From positions 56,928,972 through 56,992,971 of the forward strand of contig NC_064437.1 in the NCBI RefSeq assembly GCF_023343835.1: a stretch of 64,000 nucleotides of DNA, in the 5' to 3' direction. The notes beneath the pieces were generated by a model that saw nothing but the letters and a program-made list of their open reading frames with translations, made no database searches and was not told where the DNA came from. This document shows positions 34,732-46,900 of the stretch, in pieces. The position numbers and the translations under genes were made by a program. The stretch comes from Lagopus muta. Lineage: Eukaryota > Chordata > Aves > Galliformes > Phasianidae. Positions within the stretch are counted from its first letter, which is position 1; each line of letters begins with the position of its first letter.

Positions 34732-37700
34732 ATCGTTAGAAGGCTTTAATAATAAAAACAAACAAATAAGCAAACAAAAGTTATAGAGCCCATTGTTTGA
34801 GAGAAGCTGATAGTAGCTGCCAGAGAAATTAGTGCTTCTGAAGAAGCTGTGAGAACCTCGTTGATGTGAAATAACTTCTCCATCACATCAGGGAAAGGTA
34901 TGAACTGGAGTAGGCAAGAGATTAGCTTAAGTCTTGGAATTAAAGGCTTAATATTCCTGCCAAAGTTATTATCATCTGATAACTTCAGATAGATTTTTAA
35001 TCCTCTTTGCTAATTCCAGCAAATTCCATGGTCTAGTAACAGTAATTTTATCAAATGTCTCATCTGGGAGCTGTAAGCAATACAGAAAAATTGCACTCTT
35101 TTCAGCCTTTCTGCACACTCTCCTATACATAATTATGAATTAAAGTGTTCATTTCTGATCTGCATCCTTCTTGTTCTCTAATCTCATTCTAGTGCTCGGG
35201 GGATGAGATAGTCTCTTGTCTACATGGCATATAATACGCTGGGGAATCCACACCATACTTTAGGAAAGCCAGCATGATATTTTCTGCATTTTTTCCTGCT
35301 CTGTATCCACTATATTACAGCAGATCTGTGGCTGTCCTCCTAAAAGAATTCTGTAGTTGCTGAATACTTGATTTTAAAGAGTCTTTGAATTAACTAACGG
35401 AAGAAAAGACACTGATTTATTACCTTCACAGAAATCCAGCTAGGGAAGTCCCTCAGCTGAAAATGTATAGTGCTGAGGAGACTATTAAGGGGAAGTATCA
35501 CAGGTGTTTGACCTGGACTAGAGCCCCTGTGTGAGACAAGCTGTGGGCAAGACAGACCATCAGTTTTACCCAGTGCATCACTAAACCTCTTTGCAGCGTC
35601 ATATGTACTCAGACAGAGGTCTGAGTCTTAGATGACCAGATATTTTGCTGTTACAAAATTAGCACAGCTCCATTTCCTAGACTGTATGATGGTCTTCTAC
35701 ATGTGGTGAACTGGATAGAGTGGAGAGCAGTGAAGATAGGTAGCTTAGAATCCAGTATGTATGATCTATAGTTGTCAAACTCAAGTAGCAATGAAAAAGT
35801 CATGGACATGATGCCTGTCTGTTTGGAATTTATATATATGTACAAGATCATCAAATATACGTTTTTTTATGGTTGCTGAGTTGCACTTACAAAAAAAGAC
35901 AAGAAGACAAGTATACCTCACCAAGGTGACAAAGAACAGAATTTGACCCTCAGTTGGCGAAAAGGAATTCCCTTTTCATGAAATCCTGCTCTTTAAAGTT
36001 TTGGAGCTTTCTTATTCACAACAAAACAAAAATCAAGCCCAACAAAAAGCTATTGCATTTCCACAGACTGCAAAACTGGGATACAGTCCATCATCTAAAG
36101 CGAAGATTCATCATGATGCTAATGTGATGGTAATGACCAGAAGTTGATTAAAATTACACATTTCTGTAATGCTTTCAACATTTTAATCCACATATTCCTG
36201 TTAGGAGACTAAAAGTTAATATTAAATTTCACATGGTACATTCAAATGCCAATTAGTAATTCAATATTTCTAAGTGACCAGAACTGACCTCACATACATA
36301 CAGAAAATAAAGAATAAAATACGTTTAGGCAAATGCATTTTGCAGAAAGAAGAAAAAAGATGAGGCAATTAAAGCTGATGTTAAAAGTTAGCCCACGGAC
36401 AGCAATAGCTGTTGGAACTGGCAGGTAGGATAATAAAGGAGAAGAGTTTAAAGAACTTCATGAATATGAAAAGCTTTTAATTGCTTCTTATATTGGCCTA
36501 CAGTGCGACATAAGTGTGGACATCATGAGGATTACTACATGGACAGGGCTACCTTGGGAGACACCTGCTGACTGCAACGGCCCAGGACATAGCTGGCAGT
36601 GTGAGGGGCTTGACAGCTCCAGAAAGAGTGGAGACTGAGACAGGGAGAGAACTCAGGAACAATTACTTCCCACCATGATTACTTTGAGTTAGCAAACTCT
36701 TTTCTATCGTGTGATGAACCCAGATATGTTGACCAGTGGAAATGCTTTGTTAGCCTGTGTTAGCTGCTTGTTTTACCTTCGAAGCCAACCAGTGACCAGG
36801 GAAGGCTGTTTGCTCACTGACATCAGTTTACCTGGTCAGCTACCTATGTTACCTCATCTGCAGCTGGCTGACTTCATTGCACAAGTCCCACAATTCATTC
36901 GATCAAGACCTCGGTTCACACAATTCATTCAATCAAGACACTTCTGGAAAGATGCTTAGATGTGTGAAAATGTCAAGAGACTGAAAATTGACTTCCTTTC
37001 AGTGGTTTGCCTCTTATTGTTACTAAAGTGACAGTATTTTATTTCTAATCTCTGTTTATTATCTTTTACTTTCTCTCTTCCATTTATGTGTTATTGTTGG
37101 TATCTACTTCACAACTTAAACTGTTTTACCCACCCACCCCACGCCTCATTCAACTCTTTATTGCAATCATTGTTTCTATCCCATATCTTACAGTAACCAA
37201 GGAGGAAAACTTTGCATGTCTGAGCATGAGAGAAATCAAAGGGCATAATCCACACAGATTTACAGATTTACTGCATAAAGAAGTGCATTCTTCCCTAAAA
37301 GCACCGCTTCCACTTCTGCTCTGTCAGCCATTCCATGGGAAATGAGGATACAAGAATCAACAGAAGCACAGAAATTTTATCATTTAGAAAGCTGACCATT
37401 TAAATCAATGAATATTTTGAAAACTTTTTGTCTTTTTTAATCTCTCTGCATAGCCTAGAAGAGTTTGGTCCCACTTGTTTTCTTCTTTGAAGCTATTTTG
37501 TTACAGGTTATTTCATAAGCATCAGTTTTTCTCTTTCTCTTCTTTCATAAAGAAGCCACCAACAAGAGAGGAAATTAAAAAACAAACCAACAAAAGAAAT
37601 AAAAAACCTGGCAGAAGCAGGAAAGAAGAAGCTTTCCCTATTTGAAAGAACACAAAACCACCACCACTAATTAAATTCAAATGTAATCTCAAATTAGGCG

Positions 37701-39308
37701 CATAGGATTGAGCTATCAATCACCAAAAACTGTATGCTTGCAACTGCATAGTGTGAAAAAAAAACATTTCATCAACATAGTGCTGTGAACAATCCCACAA
37801 CACCCCCCCAGCTGTTTGTCTCCTTGCTATTTACTGGATTTAGTACTATGAAACCAAAGGATATTTTGAGCAAAGCATATTTTTCTAAGTTTATTTCAAG
37901 ATATCTAAATAGGAGTATTGCTGCAGGATGTGTGAAATATTTCTTCTACTGCATTTAGTGGAAAGAGCTGCAGCTCTAGAAATCTGTTCAGCTTCAGGAA
38001 TAATAGCGTAAAGACAAAGAGCTACTGGAAAGATGACAGAAAAAAACACCAAAATTGAAGGTTAATTAAAGGCAAACATTTGTCAAGATGATCTAACTCT
38101 GTAGCAAAGGAATTGAGAAACTGTTCTCTAGAAATACTGTCCAGTCCTATTTTCCTTTGATCCTATCTATGTCCTATCAGCTCAATGAAGCCCTGTTAAA
38201 AGAGCTAAATGTTCATGTGCTCATTTCAAAATGTAAAATCATTAAAATCTCTTTGATTTGTATGTATGAATTATTCTCATGAAGATTCTTCATCATCACT
38301 ATGTTGTATGAACTTTTGATAGATGTCAAATTTTTACAGTAAGGGCTTCTGGTTGATGATATAGATAATAATATAAATGTAATATATTGAATAATCACAG
38401 AAGACCAGCTATTACGAAGTTATTAAGGCAGAATAAAGAAAGATTTTCAGTTTTTGAGAGAAGAAAAATAAATCAAAAATGAAAAAAACCCTTTAATATA
38501 TTCTTCACATATCTTAAAATTAAATGTGCTTTGTGCTCAGGAGGGAAGGAGGACACCACAACTTCTTTCTGCCCCATTTCATAAAAGTACTACACCAGAC
38601 TTCCAGATAACCTTTTCTAAGTACTTTGGGAAACACATAAAGTTAAGCGTAAGCTCAAGTCTCTGATTAGCAGTAGCAGACAGATCACAACCAGTGGCTG
38701 AATGGAGACTTCAGTGGCAAACAGCACATGAGAGCAGAAGGGCTTTACCACACCATACCATTTAACTGGATATGTCTAATGACCAAGACCTAATGATCGC
38801 CCATCCTGAAAAGAAAACATAACCAGATTACAGCTCAGCCATGGCCTTGCATTTCAGCTCATTAGCAGAAAGGATGTACTAACAAGCACCTTTGCATTTC
38901 ACTTGTGTGCACATTGCTGTGCATGGTAGTAATAGGAAACAAGCAGGAGTGACTGCAACAATAGCTAAAAAATGATCTTATAACTGAACGAAACATTGTC
39001 TTAGCACTGAGATAAGGATTTGAAGTCATGATCTCAACTGAGATCCTATGATTTGGTCATTCAATCTTCCTGTTCAGAGGAATTAAACAGAATTATTTGT
39101 AAGAGTGGTTCTTCAGCCTCTCAGAAAGACTTTCTCAGAAAAAAGCTGTGCAACAGCTCAGAATATCTGAATTAGACTCAAGGAATCTACTTGCAGAAGT
39201 GTTGAGCTCTCTACTGGATAATTTACCCAGGGTTAATTAGCTCAAAGGCAGCCTGTTTCTGATATTTAAACACAAAAAAAAACCCACAACAGCTTTTGGT
39301 GTAGATGT
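34732..39308. other. AT-rich DNA with one unusual block
   Basis: No exon is supported. It holds a GATA-core palindrome TTATCATCTGATAA near 34970 within a repeat-free stretch (34920-35080), and the block at 36530-36960 described separately. Frames at 36711-36959 and 37088-37345 plus have no recognisable product. Confidence 0.35.
36530..36960. repeat. Unassigned repeat-like block with 30-bp duplication
   Basis: The block has more balanced composition than its flanks (for example GACTGCAACGGCCCAGGACA). It contains a tandem duplication of period 30: CACAATTCATTC then GATCAAGAC at 36889-36909, and CACAATTCATTC then AATCAAGAC at 36919-36939, differing at one base in 21. It might be part of an LTR or another old transposon, but I cannot match it to a family. 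The duplication is seen directly; the repeat status of the whole block is a guess. Confidence 0.25.
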
Positions 39309-39969
39309 TATAGAATCATAGAATCACCAAGGTTGGAAAAGACCTAAAAGATCATCCAGTCCAACCGTTCACCTATTCCCAATAGCTCCCACTAAACCAT
39401 GTCCCTCAACACAACATCCAGCCTTTCCTTGAACACCCCCAGGCTCGGTGACTCCACCACCTCCCTGGGCAGTCCATTCCAGTGCCTGACCACCCTTTCT
39501 GAAAAGTAGTACTTCCTAATGTCCAGCCTGAATCTCCCCTGCCGTAGCTTCAAGCCATTCCCTCTGGTCCTATCACTAATGACACGAGAGAAGAGGCCGA
39601 CCCCCAGCTCACTACAACCTCCCTTCAGAAGTTATAGAGAGCAATAAGGTCTCCCCTGAGCCTCCTCTTCTCCAGGCTGAACATTCCCAGCTCCTTCAGC
39701 CTCTCCTCATATGGCCTGTGTTCCAGACCCCTCACCAGCTTTGTTGCCCTTCTTTGAACACGTTCCAGGGCCTCAATATCTTTCTTGCAGTGAGGGGCCC
39801 AAAACTGGACACAGTACTCAAGGTGTGGCCTCACTAGTGCTGAATATAGGGGAACAATCACCTCTCTGCTCCTGCTTGCAACGCTGTTTCTGATGCAAGC
39901 CAGGATGCCATTGGCCTTCTTGGCCACCTGGGCACACTGTCGGCTCATGTTCACATTCATGTTCATGTT
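39309..39969 (-). mobile_element. CR1 LINE, about 0.66 kb 3' part
   Basis: This minus-strand CR1 insertion covers the ORF2 C-terminus and the 3' UTR. The 3' end on the plus strand starts TAGAATCATAGAATCACCAA, continues GGTTGGAAAAGACCTAAAAG and ATCATCCAGTCCAACCGTTC, and enters coding sequence at the stop codon complement (39392-39394). It is 5' truncated near 39969, just upstream of the [11 protein letters not shown] segment. The 5' edge shows a short reiteration of ATGAAC (39948-39968). Few changes from the usual CR1 sequence suggest a moderately young copy. Confidence 0.95.
39392..39966 (-). pseudogene. CR1 ORF2 C-terminus with one frameshift
   Basis: The frame from 39966 down to 39625 (113 residues) encodes the segment after the RT catalytic core: [53 protein letters not shown] and [20 protein letters not shown], ending at LIALYNF. 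A TGA follows because one base is missing relative to the usual tyrosine-leucine codons at about 39627. Beyond it, another frame resumes the expected C-terminus and ends at TAG (complement at 39392-39394). In an intact CR1 this part follows the YADD-containing RT domain. Here neither the endonuclease nor the catalytic RT is present, so the copy cannot act. Confidence 0.9.
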
Positions 39970-40924
39970 ATGCTATAGTACTGCCTTTAAAACTTACAAT
40001 ATTAAAAAATAGCCAACCTTATCTGAAAAAAACACAACATATTCTTTAAAACACAGGTAAGACAGACTTCCTAAAAGCAAGATACAACAGAACTATCTAG
40101 TAAGTAGGGAAGAGATCAATTTCTGATTCTCTGATTCTGTTCTCTGATTGTTACCTCTTTTGAGTACATCTGCTACTTCTTGCAACCAGTTTTGTAAAGA
40201 AACAAGTGAAAATTCTTGAAGATGTGTTTGATAAAACTTACACCATGGTGATATTGCTGTATCTTATAAGTAATCCTTTTGTTCTGCTAAAAAGAAACAA
40301 AACTCTGACTAAATACAAGCATAGAACTCAGAAGCATTGTATGGTTGCTGCATACTATGCAGTAATACTACCAGAATGCTGACCCAGGAAAAATATCTAT
40401 GTCATTCATATTACTTTCCATGGTATGTAGTCCAAGTAATAAACATTTTCTCATTTGCAGTATCAGATGTGATTCACTAATCTAGAAAATTAGATTTCTA
40501 AAAGAACATAAATTACACTTGCCAAGTACCAAAAATCGATCAGGATCACTCCATTGTTTTTAATAAACTTTCTCCATGTAAAAACAATTCAGAAGGAATT
40601 TATATGAACTTATATATATATATATAAAATCCTATTATCATTCATTTATTCAAATAGAGATCTTAGCCTTAATTAAAATGGAGCTGCAGAGACCCGAGAG
40701 GAGAACATATGCATGTCCTACAATTACTTATTTATTGTTTTAATTAATTATTTATTACAGAGAGTAATTTTCAAAAAGATTACTGAAATGTAATTAAAGC
40801 TACAGCGGACTCAGAATGAAAAGTGCAAATATAGAACGCTCTCATACAACAAACTGAAGTCAAAATCATTTCAGTGCATGCTAATGTATAAGCAATACTA
40901 TTTCTCTCTCAAGGCGGTTCTGTG
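39970..40924. other. AT-rich DNA, short microsatellite
   Basis: No exon or transposon is recognised. (TA)8 lies at 40611-40626, and a small TCTGATTC/TCTGATTG reiteration at about 40120-40150. Confidence 0.4.
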
Positions 40925-40988
40925 CAAAGGCAGGAACTGGACTCAATAATCCTTGAGTGTCTCTTTCAACCTGGGATATTCTATGATT
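40925..40988 (+). mobile_element. CR1 LINE, very short 3' end
   Basis: Plus-strand CR1 tail of about 64 bp: GGCAGGAACTGGACTCAATA, ATCCTTGAGTGTCTCTTTCA and ACCTGGGATATTCTATGATT. One full terminal octamer (ATTCTATG) and part of another remain. 5' truncated within the 3' UTR. Confidence 0.8.
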
Positions 40989-43900
40989 GTCTGGAGATGT
41001 AAATATCTGGCTACACACACAAGAATGATGAGAAATCAAAGAGAAAATGAAATTCTAGATAAATAAGGAAGTGGGAATAAGAAAAAAACATCTCTTTAGC
41101 CTGATAGTAGCCCTCCTCAACAAGACTGATTTATACTCATTAAACCCAAACCTAGCTGCTCACACTGTAATAGTTTGGTTGAGAAGTTCAGTTCTTCCAT
41201 TGGGTGAAAGTCTGAAGGCTCCTTGCACCCTGTTCCTCCTCAGTCTCCCTAACATGGGAATGATGGCACAGGGTTGAAGAATATGGATGTAGTTCTCTTT
41301 TGCTCTCTGTGTTCTTCAGAGAACAAAGCTGGGCTGGTAGAATTCTGACCAACAACAGCAGAGGTTAAATGGTGGCTGTGAACTCATGATGGGAGTTCAG
41401 ATACCTCCTACACCTGCTGGTTTAAGTGGACACATACTTCTCCAAAGACATTTGGACTGGAAGATCTCAGCACTTTCTAGCAACTGGGGACCCTTCAGAG
41501 AATATTATATATTCAATATCAAAGATGCTACAGTAGTTGATGTTATTTGGGGACTCATGCAAAAATGGCCTCAGATCATACTAAAGTCCATACTGTCATG
41601 ATCTACATTAACCAAGTCTGGTTTATACTGTTTTACTGTTCTCACTGCGGCACCCTCAAACCATAATACTGTTACAGCTCAAGTAATTTTATTATACTAA
41701 AAGCTTAGTTCAAGAAAAACAACCCATTCCTTTCCTTAAGCATTAAATATACATTAATTCTAATGAAAGATGAAGCCAGCTGTTTTCCTTGGTTATACAT
41801 AGATGAATGATAATCACTGCCTATATTGCGAACTGTATACAGATGTAAAGGCAATAATATTTAGCCACATGGTCTACTGAAATCTTTTCAAAAGTGGCTT
41901 CCTTTGGGATGCTACTGAAACCAGGCCAAGTAATGCTTTGTTGAGGAGTTCAGTAAAGAGTAAGGGAGAGTGCATAATAAGTTTTAGTTAGAAATCCAAG
42001 TTTTAGAACGGGTTGCAGCTGCTTCTTTTCTTGTTAAGCATTCAGTACAACCACACTGGGGAAATTGTTCAAAAACTTCATTTTATCATGTTTTCTACTT
42101 AAGAAAACATACACTGTCAATGCCACAGAGTTCTGCTATGAATTTCTGTTCCAGTCTTGCATCAAATTCATAAAGGCAAAGGTAAAAATATTTACCCAGG
42201 ATGCATACAGGTAAAACATCCCTCATGGAAGAGTTTTCTGAGATATCTACAGCAGAGCTTCTCAATTGTGAATCTTGCAGCTTTGCTACGCAGACATCAC
42301 TGACTACCAGTTACAAGAACTTTTGCTTGCAGTGACTGAATGCTAAAGGAGAAAAGATACTGAGATATTTGTCTTCGCATCTTCTTTAGCTTTAAATGTC
42401 TTCGTCATAACTAATGCTATGAAATTGAGTCACATCATATAAAGACATGAAAGTATTTTCTGTACTAAGGAAAGGGTCATAAAAATATAGTATAATCCAA
42501 GTTTGCTTAAGATAAACTGGCACTGAAATTGTAGCATCTCTTTGTGCAAGTTGTTGACAGATACTACGAAGACTGGAAAAAAATGTGTAAACCTGATCAT
42601 AGCAAGTGAACTGATGTTCTGTACCAGGCTCTGATTAGTACAAAATACTTTTAGCTTACTGACCTTACTGAAAATTTTGAATGAAACAAGGTAAGAAATA
42701 AATCAAGTCTGGTATGCAAAATTTTGATGAAAATATGGAACATCCTGCTGGTGAACAAGTGAGGTTTATGGCCATATGCTCAACTGGTCTCCAGTATGAA
42801 TACAACAAGCCTGCAGCACTGCCAAGCGATGATCATGTAAATTTATGTTTCTGATTATGCTGTGTAAAAATCAGAGTAATCTTGCTGAAGTTGGTCAATC
42901 TGGTCTCCCAAGGAAAAGAAGTAGGCAGAATAGTATTTTCTTATCTTCAGCACTGTTGCTGTTTTGTCCTTCGCTTTTGTTTGTTTATTTAAATTGCTAC
43001 TCTTTATATTCCTGATGTTGAACAGTAACTGTGAAGACCAGTCTGAACACTAAGCTGAGTACATGTTGTTGACTTGGACAAAGCTGGAAGATGAAAAGTA
43101 TGGTTTATTTTCTAATGTCTGTGGAGTATGGATCTAGCAAAAGCCAATGAAGAGTTAATGGAAGACTTGCTTAAGCCTGAAAAACCTGCAAGAACTGGAA
43201 ACATTCTTCTGCTTCTCTTGGGTGGTAATGCAGGGTCAAAGGGAGTACTCATCTCTGATCTAAGAGAAATGCAGACTTAGAGCCAGTTAAGTTTAAGTCC
43301 TGGACTGTCTATGACACCTCTCAGAGCACAGAACTTTCATGAATCCAGGATGACACCAGAAGACCAGAAAAGTACTCCCTAGTAAAGTACTGTTTGAGGC
43401 ACTTGAGCTTCATAGGAAGTGATGAAGACTACACAGACAGAGCAAGTTCATCAAGAGGTAGAGTAATAAGAAAGGAATAGATGAGATTTCTCAAGTCTCA
43501 TTTCATTCCCATCTGAGGAATTAGTGTTGTTAAAAGCAATGGAAAGCGATGCCAAACCAAACTTGGTGGAGATCCAGCAAGGCCTGCATATTGATAACCA
43601 CAGTGCTCAAGATGGCACACACCTAGAAGTGTTATGAAGTAATCTGACCAAATAATCTAACCCCATGATGAAAGGTTTACCTTTTCCCTGAAGCAATTTC
43701 TAATTTCTGTTTCTTACTCATTAGAATTCCCTGTGGCATCATGATAGATGTACATCCTTATCTAAATGTCACACCAGGAACGGAGGGATTTTTGGTTCTC
43801 TCACTTTTGTTTGTTTTACTGAATACTGTCAATTTCTTCAAATCTACTGTTTGCTCTTTTGCTACATCTGATTTATTTTTTTTTTTTTTTTTAATATCAC

Positions 43901-46900
43901 TTAGGGAAATCAAACAGAAGCTCTCTGTACAGGAACAATTTAATTCTCTTTCCAGACTTTTTTTTAATCTTTATGCAGTGGAATATTTTACTGCTACTTC
44001 AATTTCTTTCCTCCATTAATTTTTTTTTCAAATGCTTTTTTTTTTTCTCAGAAAATAATAAAAAAGAAAAAGAAATGGAAGCATTCATTTATGACTAAAC
44101 AGGAAATCTAAGTTTCTGTGAAGCTATAAAGGCTGCCAATAGAACATTAAAAGAAAAAAAAAGATTCCCTTCCTCTGTTTCTTCTTGACATTCAAAGTGA
44201 AGCATTCAAAGAACAGATAAATCCAAAAAATAAGCAACCCAATTCCACTCAAAACTGAACTTGTGCTAGCGTCCAAGGTAAGTGCATTTCTAAACAGCTT
44301 TCCTTTAACCTATATCCTCAAAGATAATATGTAAAGAAATAAAATTTAATATTCTTACAGGTTCAAATCTTCTTAAGTGAATATATCAGATCATGTACAA
44401 ATTCATTTGCATCCATCAAGAACATTTCATAATTTATTAAACCTTTCTTCCACAGTCATAGTTCAAAAAAATGAAGAAGAATAAGGCATTAGAACATGAG
44501 CTGAGACAAACTAATACTCACCACTGATAGAGAAGTATTCTTTAATAAAATAAAATCTGAGATGCAAGGATAGCATATTGAAGAAATTTCAAAAGATTCA
44601 GTGCAGAGAAAGTGTTTCTACTGGCTCAGAAGAGATAATTAAACAGATTACTCTCCAGTTCTATCTACCATGATTCTACATTACAATTCTCAGATACGGT
44701 GAGAATGAATGAAGAAGTCTAAATGACTGATGAATAAGATTCCACTGAGAAAAGTGTAGCTTAGTGCTCTGTTACAGCCCAGCTGCATTCAGGTAGCTGC
44801 TGAAAATTAAAATGTAGTATTAATAATTCTCACCTGCCTGTCTGCCCATAAAAGTGATTCATGAACAGATCCATGTTTTCATCTATCAGCTATCACTTAC
44901 TTGTGGGTTGTAAGGTTTTTATGTTTTTTTATTTATCATTCAGTCTATTGGTAAAATGTCAATAATCAAAGGTAATTTAAAATAAGAAAATTAAGATTCA
45001 TAATTAGACTTTTTTTAATCAAAGATGCAGCTTTTACTGCTGAAGATATAAGAATTCGCTATGCCAAACTCGCACCATGTGTGAATTGCTTGCACTATAT
45101 CATTCCAGCAACATTATTTCACAGTTGAAACAAGGCCAAAGATATATTGAGCTTAAACAGAAGGATTGTGTTTGCAGTACATTATTAGATGGAGCCCTTT
45201 CAAGGATCCTGAGGCATTTCAACAGAACTTAGGTGCAAATTAGTCATGGTCAGCAAGGCTCTCAAACAGCAAAGAAAGAGATTTGATAAGTAGCCTAAGA
45301 TGTAACAGGTACCTATGAGAATTTCTGAGTATTATATAGAGCACTCACCTTTTACCCTTTGCATCTTCAACAGAGGCAGAAATAAATCACGCATTTGAAT
45401 ATTCACGTTTGCAGTAAAAAAGGGGATAGTTTGATATTCCCAAACATCAAGCCCAAAATAAATTTTTCTTATATTATTTACCTGTCACTTTAACCGCCGA
45501 TTGCTCTTTTAAATTTATTTTTATAATACACTAAATTGTCTTGTCTTTGCTATCAAGAGAAACTAGTTGGATTAGAGAAGAGGCAGAGGAAATCTGAATA
45601 ATTCTGTTTTCAAAAGCAAAAGCAGCATGCAGAAACCTCCATTTCCATTTCTGAAAAGAAATTCCTTTTCTTCCTAGTCTTGACTGAGAGGTCTTTTATG
45701 ATAGTGATAGTTTCATGACAAGATTAGGTAAATTGTTCTGGAGAAACTGTAACTGAGTTTGTATGCATTGAGTGGTATTTGAGCACAATAACTTTTGGGA
45801 GGTTTGTTTACCCTCCATCCCCTTCCATATCAACAGAGCAACCAAGCACTCTGTAATCTTTTATAAAAGGTGAATTCAAAGGAAACTGGATTTTAGCCCG
45901 TAGAGGTAAAAACTCAGAAGCCCTTTACCTGACTTAATAGAATTTTCTTAGCTCCTGTAGCAAAGAAACACTCCCTTCCATGTCAGCAAGTAACCCATAC
46001 TAAAATGAAACACTTCTTATATTAGCTTTTATAAAAATCTAGGCCATAAAACATGACTCCTTGTGTGCTACACTTTACCTGTGTGACCAAAAGCCAGTCT
46101 GTATACACAGAGATGACAAAAAAAAAGAAAAACATTCCAAGAGGATAATGTTATGACACCAGGCTCAGTTTCTTGGATAAAAAGTCATCTTACAAGAAAT
46201 AACACATAAAAGAGCAAGAAGACTTTAAGATACAGATAAGACAGAAAGAAGGTAGATTTTTGTCTCAAGATATTTAACTTGCAAGAATTGTACTAACACT
46301 ATGACAACCCATGAACATACTGTCTGGCTGCAGAGAAATGCTGGCACCTAAAATGCCAAGTTAGGACAGGATTTTCTACCTCAATGGATCCTTCTGCCTC
46401 TCTCATTTCTGTTTTATATTTAAGTTTTATCTTGGAGATCCTAATATACTTTAAACAGATAACCAAATAATGCTTGGTTCCCTTGCCTGGGCTACTTATA
46501 TTAGATTAGTTCTTGGAGTAACAAACTTCTCCATCTCTACTTGGCAGTACATGGGTGTTTATTTGCAGTACATCCATCAGACTGATCTCACTGCCTGAGA
46601 GCTTACAAGGGGGACCTAAAAACAGGTTCTAACTTCAACAGCTATCCAAAGCATGCACCAACATTCTTCCAAGAAGACACAGGACTTGTAGGTTGATCAG
46701 ACTATCATCATAGAGATGATAGAAAGAGAATGAGTTTATTTCTCTAAAACACATCTGTAGCCTCAGAAATTGCTGCCGTTTCACAGAGCTTTAAGGAACA
46801 TATTTATTTTATCTCCAGCGAGATATCCTCTAGTGGAACTATAGAATACATGGAGACAAACTGAGGAAACACCACAAGAGAACTCTGAATCACCACAGAT

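Noticed and set aside
44165..44290. Possible noncoding exon before a GTAAGTGC donor
   Set aside because: The acceptor is weak and there is no coding frame or conserved feature; donor-like sites occur by chance in this much sequence.
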